Shown piece by piece: positions 21,990 to 32,991 of a DNA stretch of 64,000 bases. Made by a program: the position numbers and the translations under genes. The DNA is from Stomoxys calcitrans (Eukaryota > Arthropoda > Insecta > Diptera > Muscidae), in the NCBI RefSeq assembly GCF_963082655.1, contig NC_081552.1, positions 3,579,648 to 3,643,647 on the forward strand. Reading direction: 5' to 3'. The stretch's first letter is position 1. Every line of letters starts with the position of its first letter. The notes below the pieces were generated by a model, which was given only the letters and a program-made list of their open reading frames with translations, did not search any database and was not told the DNA's origin.

Positions 21990-23560
21990 ACCTATTGTTA
22001 AGGCCCGTCTTAGGGTGGGAAATTTGAAAAATAATACAGCAAACAACAGCAACGAAATTCCTGTACTTTATTTTTCTTAATTTTACGGACCGATAGGTTT
22101 CCATAACACAGATAAATGCAGCATGATCAATTTTTACCACTCTGCCATTCATTTGTACACGGAATAGATGGCCCTTATTCAGATGTTAGTGTTGCCATCG
22201 ATAAGGGAAAGGTTTAGACTTTAATACCCAAAATAACTTCAAAGTTCTTAGTTCCATGTCGCCCCGGGTTCTTGAACAATCGCATATAAACGACTGAGAA
22301 CTTGACATTTCTCTCGTCTGTAAGAAGTTTTGTGAACATATTGTTATAAGTCTATAGATTTCCTTTGTCTATGCTACTACTCGCTTGGAGCCGCATAGCG
22401 CCTATAACATTGAACATCATGTGTTAGTTGTCTATAACTGACTATATGGCTACCTGTTGAATAGACATAATTTAGTCTTTTTTAAATCAAATCAAATTGC
22501 CATATTAAACGATTCTCAGTGGTAAAGAACTATTTAATTTGCCGGTCTTTATATTAGGTGCGATGGCGACAGTTCTTAGTAATTAAACCAAGTAAAAGTT
22601 TTGAACATGAAAGTGTTGCCTAGCAGCACGTTGTTTGGACCTTTCTAGGAAAAGAAGGCTCATTGTCGATGAGCTAAAAATGGCGGCCACCTTGACATTA
22701 AGGTTTGCAACTGATCGTTTCATACTAAACGTCATATCTTTTGGAGTATAGCGGCAGTCTCCTGTTAGGTCATTATAATTGATCAACAGTTTTGGGATGA
22801 GGTGGTCCGCTAGATATATGAGCAGAATAAAGATATCAAATTCGCAGTCCACAACCTTATACTTTGAATTTAACCCCATATTGTCATAATTGGTGTATAC
22901 AGCCGTTTGGTGTGGGGCGCCTCACTCCATTTGCCACTTGAGCACAAATTTGAATGACGCAGTCCACATAAAAATATCTATTGCTTGATCCCCCTTGTTT
23001 CAATGGGTCAAATAAGCTATTGGAGGCGACTTTAGGAGGTAAAGCACCACCTAGATTCTTAGACACAAAGTTTAATGTCATATTCGTAGCCTGTTACCAA
23101 ATACCTTTAATTTGAGGCTCATCTAGCTAGGATCGAATTATATTCCCATTTGAGGGTGGGGCGACCCCCAATTACTTGAACCTCATCTCATATTCGTAGT
23201 CTAGTCCCGAATACCTTTCATTTGAGTCCCATATTGATATTAACGTCCAATATATTTGTTTGGGGGAGTTTTTGGGGATGGACGACTCCTCGCACAATTG
23301 ATCCCAATTTTTAATGCCATATTCGTATTGTACTCCCCAATACATTTCATATGGTACCCATATTGTCCCTATCGATCCACTTTTTTTAAGTGGTGTTTTT
23401 GGGGCAACGGGGGAGGGTCCGCCCCCTTCCAATATCAGCAAATTAAAAAGCCTTTTCCTCCTTCCTGACCATTTTTGTAATCTACTCCCGAATACCTTTC
23501 ATTCGAGTCCCATATTTTGATTATCGTCCAATAAACCTATTTTAAGGGGTTTGGGGACGT
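21990..23560 (+). repeat. Family X composite unit, copy 2
   Basis: The 22095-22960 part matches copy 1 over its length, with extra sequence at 22440-22480 and 22610-22660. It is followed by a decayed head (ATATCTATTGCTTGATCCCC) and four or so 130-bp units from 23050 to 23540 (CCGAATACCTTTCATTTGAG, CCGAATACCTTTCATTCGAG). Upstream, TTGTTAAGGCCCGTCTTAGG (21995) recurs in reverse at 32440-32465, linking this family to the repeat at 32222-32613. Confidence 0.6.
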
Positions 23561-23561
23561 T

Positions 23562-23577
23562 TATATATATATATATA
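23562..23577. repeat. (TA)n microsatellite
   Basis: Eight TA units at the edge of family X copy 2. Confidence 0.9.
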
Positions 23578-23583
23578 GATTTA

Positions 23584-23695
23584 TACCATGCGGTATTGTT
23601 TTGTTACATACGGTGTTGCTTTTCTACCAATTCCGTATGGCAATGAAATAAGCACTTTGGTACCAAGTATTCTCGGCTGACTCTTGGAGTGTACA
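23584..23695 (+). mobile_element. Probable relative of the CACCGAA-type MITE
   Basis: ATACCATGCGGTATTG and ACCAATTCCGTATGGCAATG resemble the inner inverted pair of the MITE at 18421-18580. The terminal repeats are not clear, so this is a decayed or related copy. Confidence 0.4.
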
Positions 23696-23724
23696 ATACT
23701 CATCCAATTTAGCTGAATTTCGAA

Positions 23725-23975
23725 AAACCATGGTCCATTTCTGTTCACAACCTGATAAAGCTGTTTTATAGCCCATCTTACGACTTGAGCATCAGGAAAC
23801 TAGAGTTTATATCCCAGAATGATAAAAGTCTTTAATGTGGATGTCTACTATGATCTCCAGTTATGCCCTAAAAACTAATTTTGCTGATGGCAAAAAATCG
23901 TACAGAGAACTTGACAAACTCCATCCATGGGTATAGAAGATTCGACCCAGCCGAACTTAACTCATTTTTACCTGA
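23725..23975 (+). mobile_element. DINE 3'-end fragment
   Basis: Degraded A-type words (CAACCTGATAAAGCTG) lead to the end ATCCATGGGTATAGAAGATT, CGACCCAGCCGAAC and CATTTTTACCTG. The 5' half is missing. Confidence 0.65.
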
Positions 23976-25401
23976 ATTGTTCAATAAATGTAACCAAGTG
24001 TCACCAATAAGTTTTTCTTTTTGCAACTTCCAGGATGTTTCATATACCCCCACTAAAGTCCCTATACCTTTCCATATCGATAGCGAAAAAAAGATCAATG
24101 ACTTTGTACAGAAATGTTTAACTTTTTTTTCATATTTTTGCACAAGTCATTCATTTCCTTTTGGACTATAATAAGTCAAAAAACAACTCTCGCAGAATGC
24201 TATGAAAAACAAATTCATAAATGATGATGTTGTGAAAAATGGAGGCGGGCGCAGAGGAAGAGGCTGGCTGTGAAGACATTGAGGAAAATGACTTGTAATG
24301 AAATTGTAATTTGTTAACTGGATTCGACTCAATTAGCCATTATACCTAGTTATACAACGAGTATGGAGTTGCTGTACAGTAACAACAGACACAGCAGAGA
24401 GTATCAGAACAGATAGTTAAATTAATTAATTACCTCACTATAAACACAACAACAACATCAACAGCACACTCAACAAGGCAAACCAACTTGGGCAGAGATT
24501 CAAGCCACCGAGATGCATGAACACCAAAACCACCATGGGCCACATAGTCGCAACTTAGCATAGAGCTGTAGCTGTGGCTGGAAGAGAAAAACTCTTCCAG
24601 CAGCAGCAACAACCTGATGAAGTCTGACCAACCAAACAACCAACAGGCAGCCACAGTTGCTGGCTGCCACTGCCAACAAACGTCAATGGCGACGACGACG
24701 ACGACGCCGACGCCAATGCACGCTCGCCAAACCATAGAATGAGGGAACGCAATGCCAAACCACACTTATTCACAATTAATATTAAAAATAAAGTAATGAA
24801 AATTAATTTACCATAACCATGCCATTCTTAATAAAGCAAAAAACAAAATTATGTAGAAATGTATGCGGCAAACAAGTTGCCTTCTGTCCAGCCCCTGAAT
24901 GTGTATAGTGTAGAGTGGTTTAAACCTTTGCTGTGTACTCGCATAGTGCTCAACATGAAATCACATATTAATTTTCATTCACAGTTAGGAGACGATTCTG
25001 CAGTGCAGCGTCAACATAAAGTCACTGGGTCATGGGGAAAAATACGGGGCAAAATTCACAGAGGGAAAAGATTTCAAGTGGCAAACTTCTACGAAGATGG
25101 GTTCATAGTATTCAGCACCATCTAAGTTTTAATTGTATGCTACGTTGGAGGAAGACATCACAAAGAACATACCATAGAGGGATATTATAGAGAACATTAA
25201 TCTGGGATTTTTTTGTGGCATTTCTATATCTAGATACCCAACACCCATAGCAAAATTCCAGCACGGCGTTGTCAAATTTGCCCTTTGGTTAATAAAAGCC
25301 AATCAACACACAGATATTATCACATAGACCACAAATGTTCATAAATCAACAACAGATTTTTGTAAACTACCACTAGCCGTCCACATTATCATATCGTCAT
25401 T
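23976..25401. other. Unassigned stretch with GAC and CAA tracts
   Basis: Contains (GAC) units at 24691-24706 and ACAACAACATCAACAG-type DNA around 24450. The longest frame (24765-24430, minus, 111 codons) is valine- and serine-rich low-complexity sequence from these tracts. A frame at 24859-25125 (+) has no motif. No gene recognised; such tracts are common in fly introns and intergenic DNA. Confidence 0.45.
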
Positions 25402-26205
25402 ATAGCCACCACCATAGAATGGGGTGGTGATACTAATCTAGTCATTCCGTTAGTGACACCACGAAATATTCGTCTAAGACCCCATAAAGTATTTATATTC
25501 TTGATCGTCTCGACGCTCCAAGTCGATCTAGCGGTCGAACGCGTACAGCTTGCCGCTTGAAATTTTGCACAGATCCTTAATATTGATGTAGGTTGTTAGG
25601 GGTTGCAAATGGGCCATTTCGGTTCAGATTTAGATATAGCTCCCATATAAACCGATCTCCCGATTTGACTTCTTGAGCCCTTACAAGCCGCAATTTTTGT
25701 CCGATTCGGCTGATATAGCTCTCATATAAACCCATCTCCCGATTTGATTCTTGAGCCCTTACAAGCCGCAATTTTTGTCCGATTTGGCTGAAATTTTGTA
25801 CGTATTGTTCTGTTATAACTTCCAACAACTGTGTTAAGTACGGTCCGAATCAGTCTATAACCTGATATAGCTCGCATATAAACCGATTTCCCGATTTGAC
25901 TTCTTGAGCCCCTGGAAGCCGCAATTTTTGTCCGATTTTGCCGAAATTGATCATATAATGTATTGTTATGCCATCCAACATCTCTGCCTAGTAGGGTCCA
26001 AATTGGTCTATAACCTCATATAGCTCTCGTATAAGCCGATCAGTCTGATATAGTTCCCATGTAATGTGATCTCTCGATCATCGTTGTTAATTTCCCAAAA
26101 GCTGTAATTTTTTCCTGGTTTGACAGATGTTTGGTATGTAGAATAAAATGATGCCCTTTAACAAAATTTATTTTGTATGAATTTTTTGCAGAATCCATGG
26201 TGGTG
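25402..26205 (+). mobile_element. DINE/Helentron-like element, A-type, fused to the next copy
   Basis: Starts TATAGCCACCACCATAGAAT and has the CCCCATAAAGTATTTATATT block, GATCGTCTCGACGCTCCAAG and A-type units. It reaches ATCCATGGTGGTGCGAATG at 26195, just before the place where a hairpin should be. Instead it runs into the head of a B-type copy at 26222. Confidence 0.78.
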
Positions 26206-26221
26206 CGAATGTAGCACACTT

Positions 26222-27007
26222 TCATTCATTCCGTTTGCAACACATCGAAATATCCCTTTCCGTCCCTTCTTAAAATATATATATATATATATATATATAT
26301 TGATCATCGTAAAAATCTAAGATCTAGCCATGTCCATTCGTCAGTCTGTTCAAATCACGCTACAATCTTTAAACATAGAGATAAGTTTGACGATGGACTC
26401 ATATCGGATTATATCTTGATATAGCCCTCATATAGACCGATCCGCCGGTTTAAGGTCTTAGGGCCATAAAAGCCACATTTATTATCCGATTTTCCTGAAA
26501 ATTGGGACAGTGAGTTGTGTTAGGCGTCTGGATATCCTTCTTCAATTTGGCCTCGATCGGTCGAGATTTGGATATAGCTTCCACATAGATCGATCTCTCG
26601 GTTTAAGGTATTGGGCTCATAAATGGGCCTGATTTCGCCAAAATTTGGGACATGAAAGTTATGCTAGGCCCTTTAATATATTGCTTCACTTTGGCCCAGA
26701 TCGGTGCTGATTTGGATATAGCTGTCATATAGAACCATATCTAGATTTAAGGTTTTGGGCCCATAAAAAGCGCATTTATTGTCCGATTTCGCTGAAATTT
26801 TACACATTGACTTATGTTAAGCTTTTCGACATCCGTTCTACAAAACAATAACAACAATATTTGACTTGTGCCTATTTAACCACTCAATGTCCGTGCCGAA
26901 TTTGGTCCAAATCGGACCATATTTCGATGTAGCTGCTGTGGGAGCAAAAATTTACATTTGGTATCCAAAGTTCGGCCCGGCCGGACCTAACCCATTTTTA
27001 CTTGTTT
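26222..27007 (+). mobile_element. DINE/Helentron-like element, B-type units
   Basis: Begins inside the head (CATTCCGTTTGCAACACATC), has the ATATATTGATCATCGT block interrupted by a pure (AT)13 tract at 26275-26300, then B-type units. It ends TTCGGCCCGGCCGGACC and TTTTTACTTGTTT at 27007. The first bases of the 5' end are missing. Confidence 0.78.
26275..26300. repeat. (AT)13 microsatellite inside a DINE head
   Basis: Pure AT dinucleotides expanding the TATATATATTC block that is conserved at this position in all DINE heads here. Confidence 0.95.
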
Positions 27008-27176
27008 GTTTTTTTTTAAAAAAGATTGCAAAAAGTTTTTATTTGCTGCTATGTATCGAACCTGTGTGCCATACATCTCTTGATTGTGTGTTTACAAACG
27101 CCTTACCACATTGCACTGCAGACGCCTATGTTCCTTAATAGAATGTTTTTTGAGTCATTTACTCTGAAGGTTGGTA

Positions 27177-27258
27177 CACCGAAGGAAAAATTTATACCAA
27201 CGGTATTTACAGTACAGTAATACCAAAACATTACCGTATGGCATGAATGATGTAGGAA
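27177..27258 (+). mobile_element. CACCGAA-type MITE, 5' part
   Basis: TA at 27175-27176, then CACCGAAGGAAAAATTTATA, ACCAACGGTAT and ATTACCGTATGGCATGAATG. It breaks at about 27258 where a headless DINE begins. Confidence 0.6.
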
Positions 27259-27821
27259 GGAGTAAAGCTAGCCGCTTGCAATTTTGCACAAATACTTCTT
27301 ATTAGTGTAGGTCGGTTGGTATTGTAAATGGGCCATATCGGTCCATGTTTTGATATAGCTACCATATAAACCGATCTTGGGTCTTGACTTCCTGAGCCCC
27401 TAGAGTGCGCAATTCTTATCCGATTGGGATCAAATTTTGCACGACGTGTTTTGTTATGATATCCAACAACTGTGCCATGTTTGGTTCAAATCGGTCCATA
27501 ATCTGATAAAGCTGCCATATAAACCGATCTTGGGTTTTGACTTCTTGAGCCTCTAGAGGGCGCAATTTTTATCCGATTGTAATGAATTTTTGCACGAATT
27601 CTATTTTATTTCTTGAGCCCCCAAAGGGCGCAATTCTTATTCGAATTGGCTGAAGTTTTACACAGGTCTCCAACATATATTTTAATTGTGGTCCAAACCG
27701 GACCATATCTTGATATCGCTCTAACAGCAGAGAAAATCTTTTCTTATATCCTTTATATCGACCCATGGTGGAGGGTTTATAAGATTCGGCCCAGCCGAAC
27801 TTAGCCTGCTTTTACTTGTTT
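27259..27821 (+). mobile_element. DINE/Helentron-like element, A-type, 5' end missing
   Basis: Begins within the head at GGAGTAAAGCTAGCCGCTTG and has three A-type units with TAGAGGGCGCAATT words. It ends CCCATGGTGGAGGGTTTATA, TTCGGCCCAGCCGAAC and TTTTACTTGTTT at 27821. Confidence 0.78.
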
Positions 27822-29496
27822 AACAGTAAAAAGTTGCTGAAAAGAAAGAGCAAATTTCAAATAATTGGATTATGGAGTCAATAACCACTATAATTGGGTT
27901 TTTGAGATTTTTTAAAATCCAAATTCTAAAATTGTTAATCAATAATAAAATTTCAAATATCTTAAACCTAGTTTTTAATTTCTTCTGTGCACTGCGGAAA
28001 AATTGAGTTCGGAAGGACACTTTTATATCAATGAAGTTACCACTTACAGAAAGTTCTATTCAACAGAGATTCGTTAATTGAATTTGAATTTTCTTGATTT
28101 TTCTAATGCTAGTAAAGGCGTATTCGAATTGGATATAAAAGAACTCTATCCCAATTTACATACAAGAATGCATTATCAAATAGGTGAGTCACGATCCCCC
28201 GCACCACATATCATAGTATCAAATTTGTTATTACCCTTCACAGTTGACTAATGCCATTCCTTAATTATGTCCAACAGGGTAATTTGAGATACTTCAGATT
28301 TAGATTTGAAATTCTCTACCTTATTTCCAACTATTGAACTTTTACTTGTCCACTTCATGATCAATAGAACAAGAATTCTATCCAACCAATAAAACACAAT
28401 CATGAAATCTTACTCTTGACACTCATTCGCAGAAAAAAGGGTGGAGCTGCTCTTGTAGCCATATCAGTTTTACAAAAGGAATGCAATTCTATTGCCAGAG
28501 TTAAACAAAATTTAACCCAAGCAAAAAAGCTTAACCCAAACGGAACATTCATTGCAAATTAAAGGTTTGTTTCGCTTAGGCAAAACAAAGAAAACAAAAT
28601 CCGCCTAACAAACCGCCTTACAGACGGAATATAAACAGACCGAAATCCATCTGAAAGTCATTGCTAGCACCCAAAAGTAATAATCAAAGAGTGCAGATAA
28701 CAAACAAACTGACAAAAAACTTGAAACGTGCCATTACAGCACATTCGAAGCACCAAGTCGAGAATGTTAAAATGCCAAAAATCTTTTCTCCCTTACAAGG
28801 TAGCCAGAAGAACTCCCAGGGCTTGCTGTTTTTGCTGGTGGCCACAGTGACTGTTCCAAAAAGCGTTTACTGTCAGTATTACCTGACTTTGGTAGTCATG
28901 ACTTGGTTGTCTTGATGAATTATGACGTTCTTGTTTTGCTTTTTAGCTATCCAAACATACAATTATGGTGTTGCTGATAAAAATCTCAACCCCCTCCAAA
29001 TTATTCGTTTGGTGGCCTTCCCCCATTGCCCCCTAAAAAACAAAAACCAACAAAACGAAACAAAAGTCTACAAGAATAAATAAAATAAACAAGACCTAAA
29101 ACCCCTCAAGATATTGTGCTAACAAATGGAACTTGTTGACAATTAAGTTACTGGCTCCAAACGTAGAAAGCTAAAGCGAATCTTAAGACGCATTTGGGTC
29201 AATAAGAAAGAACAAAATGTCCAAAATGGCCAAATGTCTTGAAAAAATTAGATTTAAGTAAACAGATACGTCAACAAATGGTTCAGGAAAAATACATCCC
29301 AAAGAAATGAAATTTTGACAAAATTTCGCATGAAAATGAAAATTTACAAAATTTCCCTAGAAATAATTATTTGACCAAATTTCAGCTACAATTGAAAATT
29401 TCTTATACAAAAATCGGTACCAATCACGAAATTATTTGATTCAATAATTTTTTCATTGAATCACGAAAATGATTACATCAATCAATTTTTCCAAAT
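27822..29496. other. Unassigned AT-rich stretch
   Basis: No repeat family recognised. The 84-codon frame 28661-28915 (+) is lysine-rich at its start, then hydrophobic (LLFLLVATVTV), without a motif. A-rich tracts occur near 29035-29090. Near 29320-29420 the word AAATTTC recurs several times in a loose pattern. Confidence 0.45.
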
Positions 29497-30840
29497 AAAA
29501 CAAGTAAAAAGACGTTAAGTTCGGCCGGGCCGAACTTTGGATACTCACCACCTCGGGTATACATGTAAACTACCATTCATATAAATCCGGTGAAAATTGC
29601 ATACCTTATATCCCATATCGGAACATGTTCCGATTTGGACCAAATACTAATAAGTACAAGTCGTTGTTCTATTGTGTATAACAAAATATTGGTCTTTTTA
29701 GTAGCTCTATCTAAAAATAAACCGATCTGAACCATATACGACGCCGATGTCGAAAAGTCTAACATAAGTCACTGTGTTAAATTTCAAATCGGATTATAAA
29801 TGCACCTTTTATGGGGCCAAGACTTTAAATCGAGATATCGGTCTATATGGGAGCTATATCCAAATCTAAACCCACTTGGGCCAAGTTGCAGAAAAATGTC
29901 GAAGAGCCTAACACAACTCATTGTCCCAACTTTCGGAGAAACCGGACAACAAATGCGCCTTTTACGGCCCCAAAACCTAAAATCGAGAGATCGGTCTATA
30001 TGGCAGCTATATCCAAATCTGGACCGATCTGGGCCTAATTGATGAAGGATGTCGAAGGGCCTAACACTAGGCACTGTTCCAAATTTCAGCAAAATCGGAT
30101 AATAAATGTGGCTTTTATGGCCCTAAGACCCTAAATCGGAGGATCGGTCTTTATGGCAGCTATATCCAAATCTGGACCGATCTGGGCCAAATTGATGAAG
30201 AATATCGAAGGGCCTAACACAACTCACTGTCCCAATTTTCAGCAAAATCGGATAATAAATGTGGCTTTTCTGGGCCTAAGACCCTAAATAGGAGGATCGG
30301 TATATATGGTAGGTATATGCAAATCTGGACCGATTTGGGACAAATTTACGAAGGATGTCGAAGGGCCTAACACAACTCACTGTCCCAAATTTCAGCAAAA
30401 TCGGATAATAAATGCGCCTTTTATGGCCCAAAGACCCTAAATCGGAGGATCGGTCTATACGACAGCTTTATCCAAATCTCGACCGATCTGAGCCAAATTG
30501 ACGAAGGATATCGAAGGGCCTAACACAACCCACTGTCCCAAATTTCAGCAAAATCGGATAATAATAATGGCTTTTATGGGCCTAAGACCCTAAATAGGCC
30601 GATCGGTCTATATGGGGGCTATATCAAGATATAGTCCGATGTAGCCCATCTTTGAACTTAACCTGTTTATGGACAAAAAAGAATCTGTGAAAATTATCTC
30701 TATTTTTAAAGACTGTAGCGTGATTTCAACAGACAGACGGACGGACATGTCTAGATTGTCTTAGATTTTTACGCTGATCAAGAATATATATACTTTATAG
30801 GGTTGGAAATGGATATTTCGATGTGTGGTGGGTATAAAAA
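29497..30840 (-). mobile_element. DINE/Helentron-like element, complete, six regular B-type units
   Basis: Minus-strand copy with both ends: AACAAGTAAAAAGACG, TTCGGCCGGGCCGAAC at 29520-29535 and GTGTGGTGGGTATAAAA at 30838. The TCGG start of the unit occurs at 29838, 29991, 30144, 30297, 30450 and 30603, that is, five successive intervals of exactly 153 bp. The GACGGACGGACATGTCTAGA head block is near 30733. This is the best-preserved array in the window. Confidence 0.9.
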
Positions 30841-31176
30841 TGATTGAAATTACAGAAATTTTAATTTATCAATTAATTATTTAATTGATCCAATTGAAAA
30901 TATGCAAATGTTACAGAAAATTTTTTGCTAAATCGCACTGTGTTGGAACTGGCAAACTATCGAAATTCGCAACATTCGATATTTTCGAAATTTTTTAAAA
31001 AATATCTACATATGTATAACTATCGTTAATTTCAGTAACATTAAAATAAAACGAAACACATATTTCAGTCTCAAGTTCCTAGTGTTTGCAAACTAAAATA
31101 AGAAAGGAAAAGAGTTCGAAGGAATATAGGAAGGAAGTTGACCGACGAACCGTCAAGCAAGCGTCCCTGGAAAAGT

Positions 31177-31560
31177 TACAAGTGGGCCGTCTGCCTGAAG
31201 GAACTCAGAGGAAAATCAGACTTCACGCCGTGGTGTCTGCGGCAAGTGTTATTACCAGGAAGTTAACCTAAAGAACCACATAGCATCGCCCCAAAGGGGG
31301 GACCATGAGTTTGCTTGCAAAGGGTGTAAAAAACCCTTGCCGTCAAGGAAAGACTTCAGTTACATGCAAGTCCACGCGAGTACTCGAGTCCGCAATGATA
31401 TGTTAATGCCTATTGCAATTGCAGTTGAACCAGCACATGATGAGCCACCGTCAGGACGCCTCCAAGCAGTTCAAATGTGAGAAATGTTCGTCGTGTTTTT
31501 CTACTCCGTCAAACTTAAAAGCTCACATGCAGGAACATGAAACCCGTATTACTTTTGAAA
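31177..31560 (+). pseudogene. C2H2 zinc-finger gene fragment, frameshifted
   Basis: One frame from 31232 reads VCGKCYYQEVNLKNHIA, then FACKGCKKPLPSRKDFSYMQ and VH. After a frame change a segment from 31408 ends a finger with LNQHMMSH and leads into FKCEKCSSCFSTPSNLKAHM and QEH, a canonical C-x2-C-x12-H-x3-H finger (31476-31540). Upstream at 31177, another frame gives YKWAVCLKELRGKSDF, where W stands in place of the first cysteine. The second finger has M where the first histidine is expected. At least two frameshifts separate the fingers. C2H2 fingers bind DNA or RNA in transcription factors; this piece looks like a decayed copy of a multi-finger gene. It could instead be an exon with sequence errors. 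It is the only trace of a cellular gene family that I can name here. Confidence 0.7.
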
Positions 31561-32221
31561 GTTTACATCGAAAAGTGACCAAACAACAGCTGGGAAATTC
31601 CCCCCTCCAGGACACTTTTTTCCAAACATTGGTCTTCGTAGGTCTTTCATTTTAGGTGTATGTGTTTTCGGCAATATTACGGCAAGGCTGCGCGAAATAT
31701 GTTTGGGGAACATTTTAATCCTCAATCGACTCACTTTAGGGGTTTTTTTTGGTACCTTTTTTGAAGAAGCATTAAAATTCATATTAGATGAATATTTGTC
31801 TGATCCAAATATTCTACAAATATGTTCGTCATAAAATTATACTATAGGTCTCTATTTACATCTAAACCCAAAACTTAACCTGATCAGTAGTAATCTCTTA
31901 AATTGCAAAGTAAATTTTAGAGTTAAATTGGTGCCGGACGCCAAAAAAAAACATAATTTTAGGGGGATGATGAAATTATGGAAATTTTTAAGGAAATTAA
32001 AATATAAATTTTTAAGCTTCATGAAAACATTATTTGCTGACACCTTTAAGTGTTATTTTGCAATATGTTTGAATTTAACCAAAATCTCCTACAAAATTCT
32101 ACTTAAGGGGCATAGTGTCAAAGGAAGAAATATCCCACATCAATTATAACTATGAGTCTCCAAAGAAATAAAATCTGTAATTACAATACAATCCACATAA
32201 GTACCGCCAAAAATCTATCTA
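31561..32221. other. AT-rich stretch with no recognised feature
   Basis: No motif or repeat family recognised downstream of the zinc-finger fragment. Frames on either strand are short. Confidence 0.5.
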
Positions 32222-32613
32222 CAAATTAATTTGTGTTTGTTTGTTTGTTTGTTTGTGGGTTTGTAAATTTGTTTGTTCCGTATAGACTCAAAAAAGGCTG
32301 AACCGATTTCTTTGAAATTTTCACAGATTGTGGAAAGTGGAAAACGAATATGGTCAGGAAGGTGGAATAAGTGGTCAAAATTGATCTACAGCAACTTCGT
32401 TGCGTTGCGTTTGTTTGCGGCATTACTTTTTAAATTTCCCACTCCAAGACGGGCCTTAACAATGATTTTCAAAAACACCAGATCTCGGAGATGGGTAGGG
32501 CGATTTAGGTCGAAACATTTTGGGGGGTGTTTTAGGGAAGGGGTGATGCCGTAAATACATGGTCCTACATTTGGATATCAAATTCGTATTCTACTTCCAA
32601 ATATTGGGTTGCC
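32222..32613 (+). repeat. GTTT tract, GGCTGAACCGATT element and family X unit
   Basis: A (GTTT)n tract (32231-32277) leads to GGCTGAACCGATTTCTTTGA (32296) and TTTTCACAGATTGTGG. Then comes CAACTTCGTTGCGTTGCG, the reverse of a segment near 22050-22070. Then comes a 130-bp family X unit (GGGGTGTTTTAGGGAAGGGG, ATATCAAATTCGTATTCTAC), cut by the mariner MITE at 32614. The same GTTT plus GGCTGAACCGATT module occurs at 33770-33885. Confidence 0.6.
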
Positions 32614-32827
32614 CAAAAAGTAATTGCGGATTTTTCATATAGTCGGCATTGACAAATTTTTTCACAGCTTGTGACTCTGTAATTGCATTCTTTCTTCTGT
32701 CAGTTATCAGCTGTTACTTTTAGCTTGCTTTAGAAAAATAGTGTAAAAAAGTATATTTGATTCAAGTTTAATAAAAATGCATTTATTTTCTTTTAAAAAA
32801 TCCGCAATTACTTTTTGGGCAACCCAA
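32614..32827 (+). mobile_element. Mariner-derived MITE (214 bp)
   Basis: TA at 32612-32613 and 32828-32829. The ends are TTGGGTTGCCCAAAAAGTAA and its inverse. The left 120 bp (GACAAATTTTTTCACAGC, ACTCTGTAATTGCATTC, CAGTTATCAGCTGTTAC) matches the 5' leader of the larger mariner at 43100-43755, and the right part (AAAATGCATTTATTTTC) matches its 3' end. It is an internal-deletion derivative of that mariner with no coding sequence, inserted in a family X unit. Confidence 0.9.
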
Positions 32828-32927
32828 TAGAAGAGAGTATGGTGATATTACCACATGCATCATTATGTTTAGTTTTTTTGAAACTTTTTAGAGTATTTTG
32901 TAACTTTTATAAAAACCAAGTCCCTAT

Positions 32928-32991
32928 TGGCCCCCGGTAGCCGAGTTGGTAACGTGCTCGCATTGCCAATGCGGGGATCGTGGGTTTTATT
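32928..32991 (+). mobile_element. tRNA-derived SINE (type 2), head only
   Basis: CCCCCGGTAGCCGAGTTGGT (A box) and ATCGTGGGTTTTATTTC (mutated B box), spaced as in a tRNA gene. A relative at 55936-56050 keeps a good B box (GGTTCGATACC). The sequence jumps straight into a DINE head at 32992. Confidence 0.65.

Noticed and set aside
24430..24765. 111-codon minus-strand frame
   Set aside because: Composed of valine, serine and leucine runs made by CAA/GAC simple tracts.
29847..30038. Frames with repeated MAAISKSGPIWA-type peptides as protein-coding genes
   Set aside because: They arise from the 153-bp DINE unit, appear in several frames and on both strands, and are interrupted in other copies.
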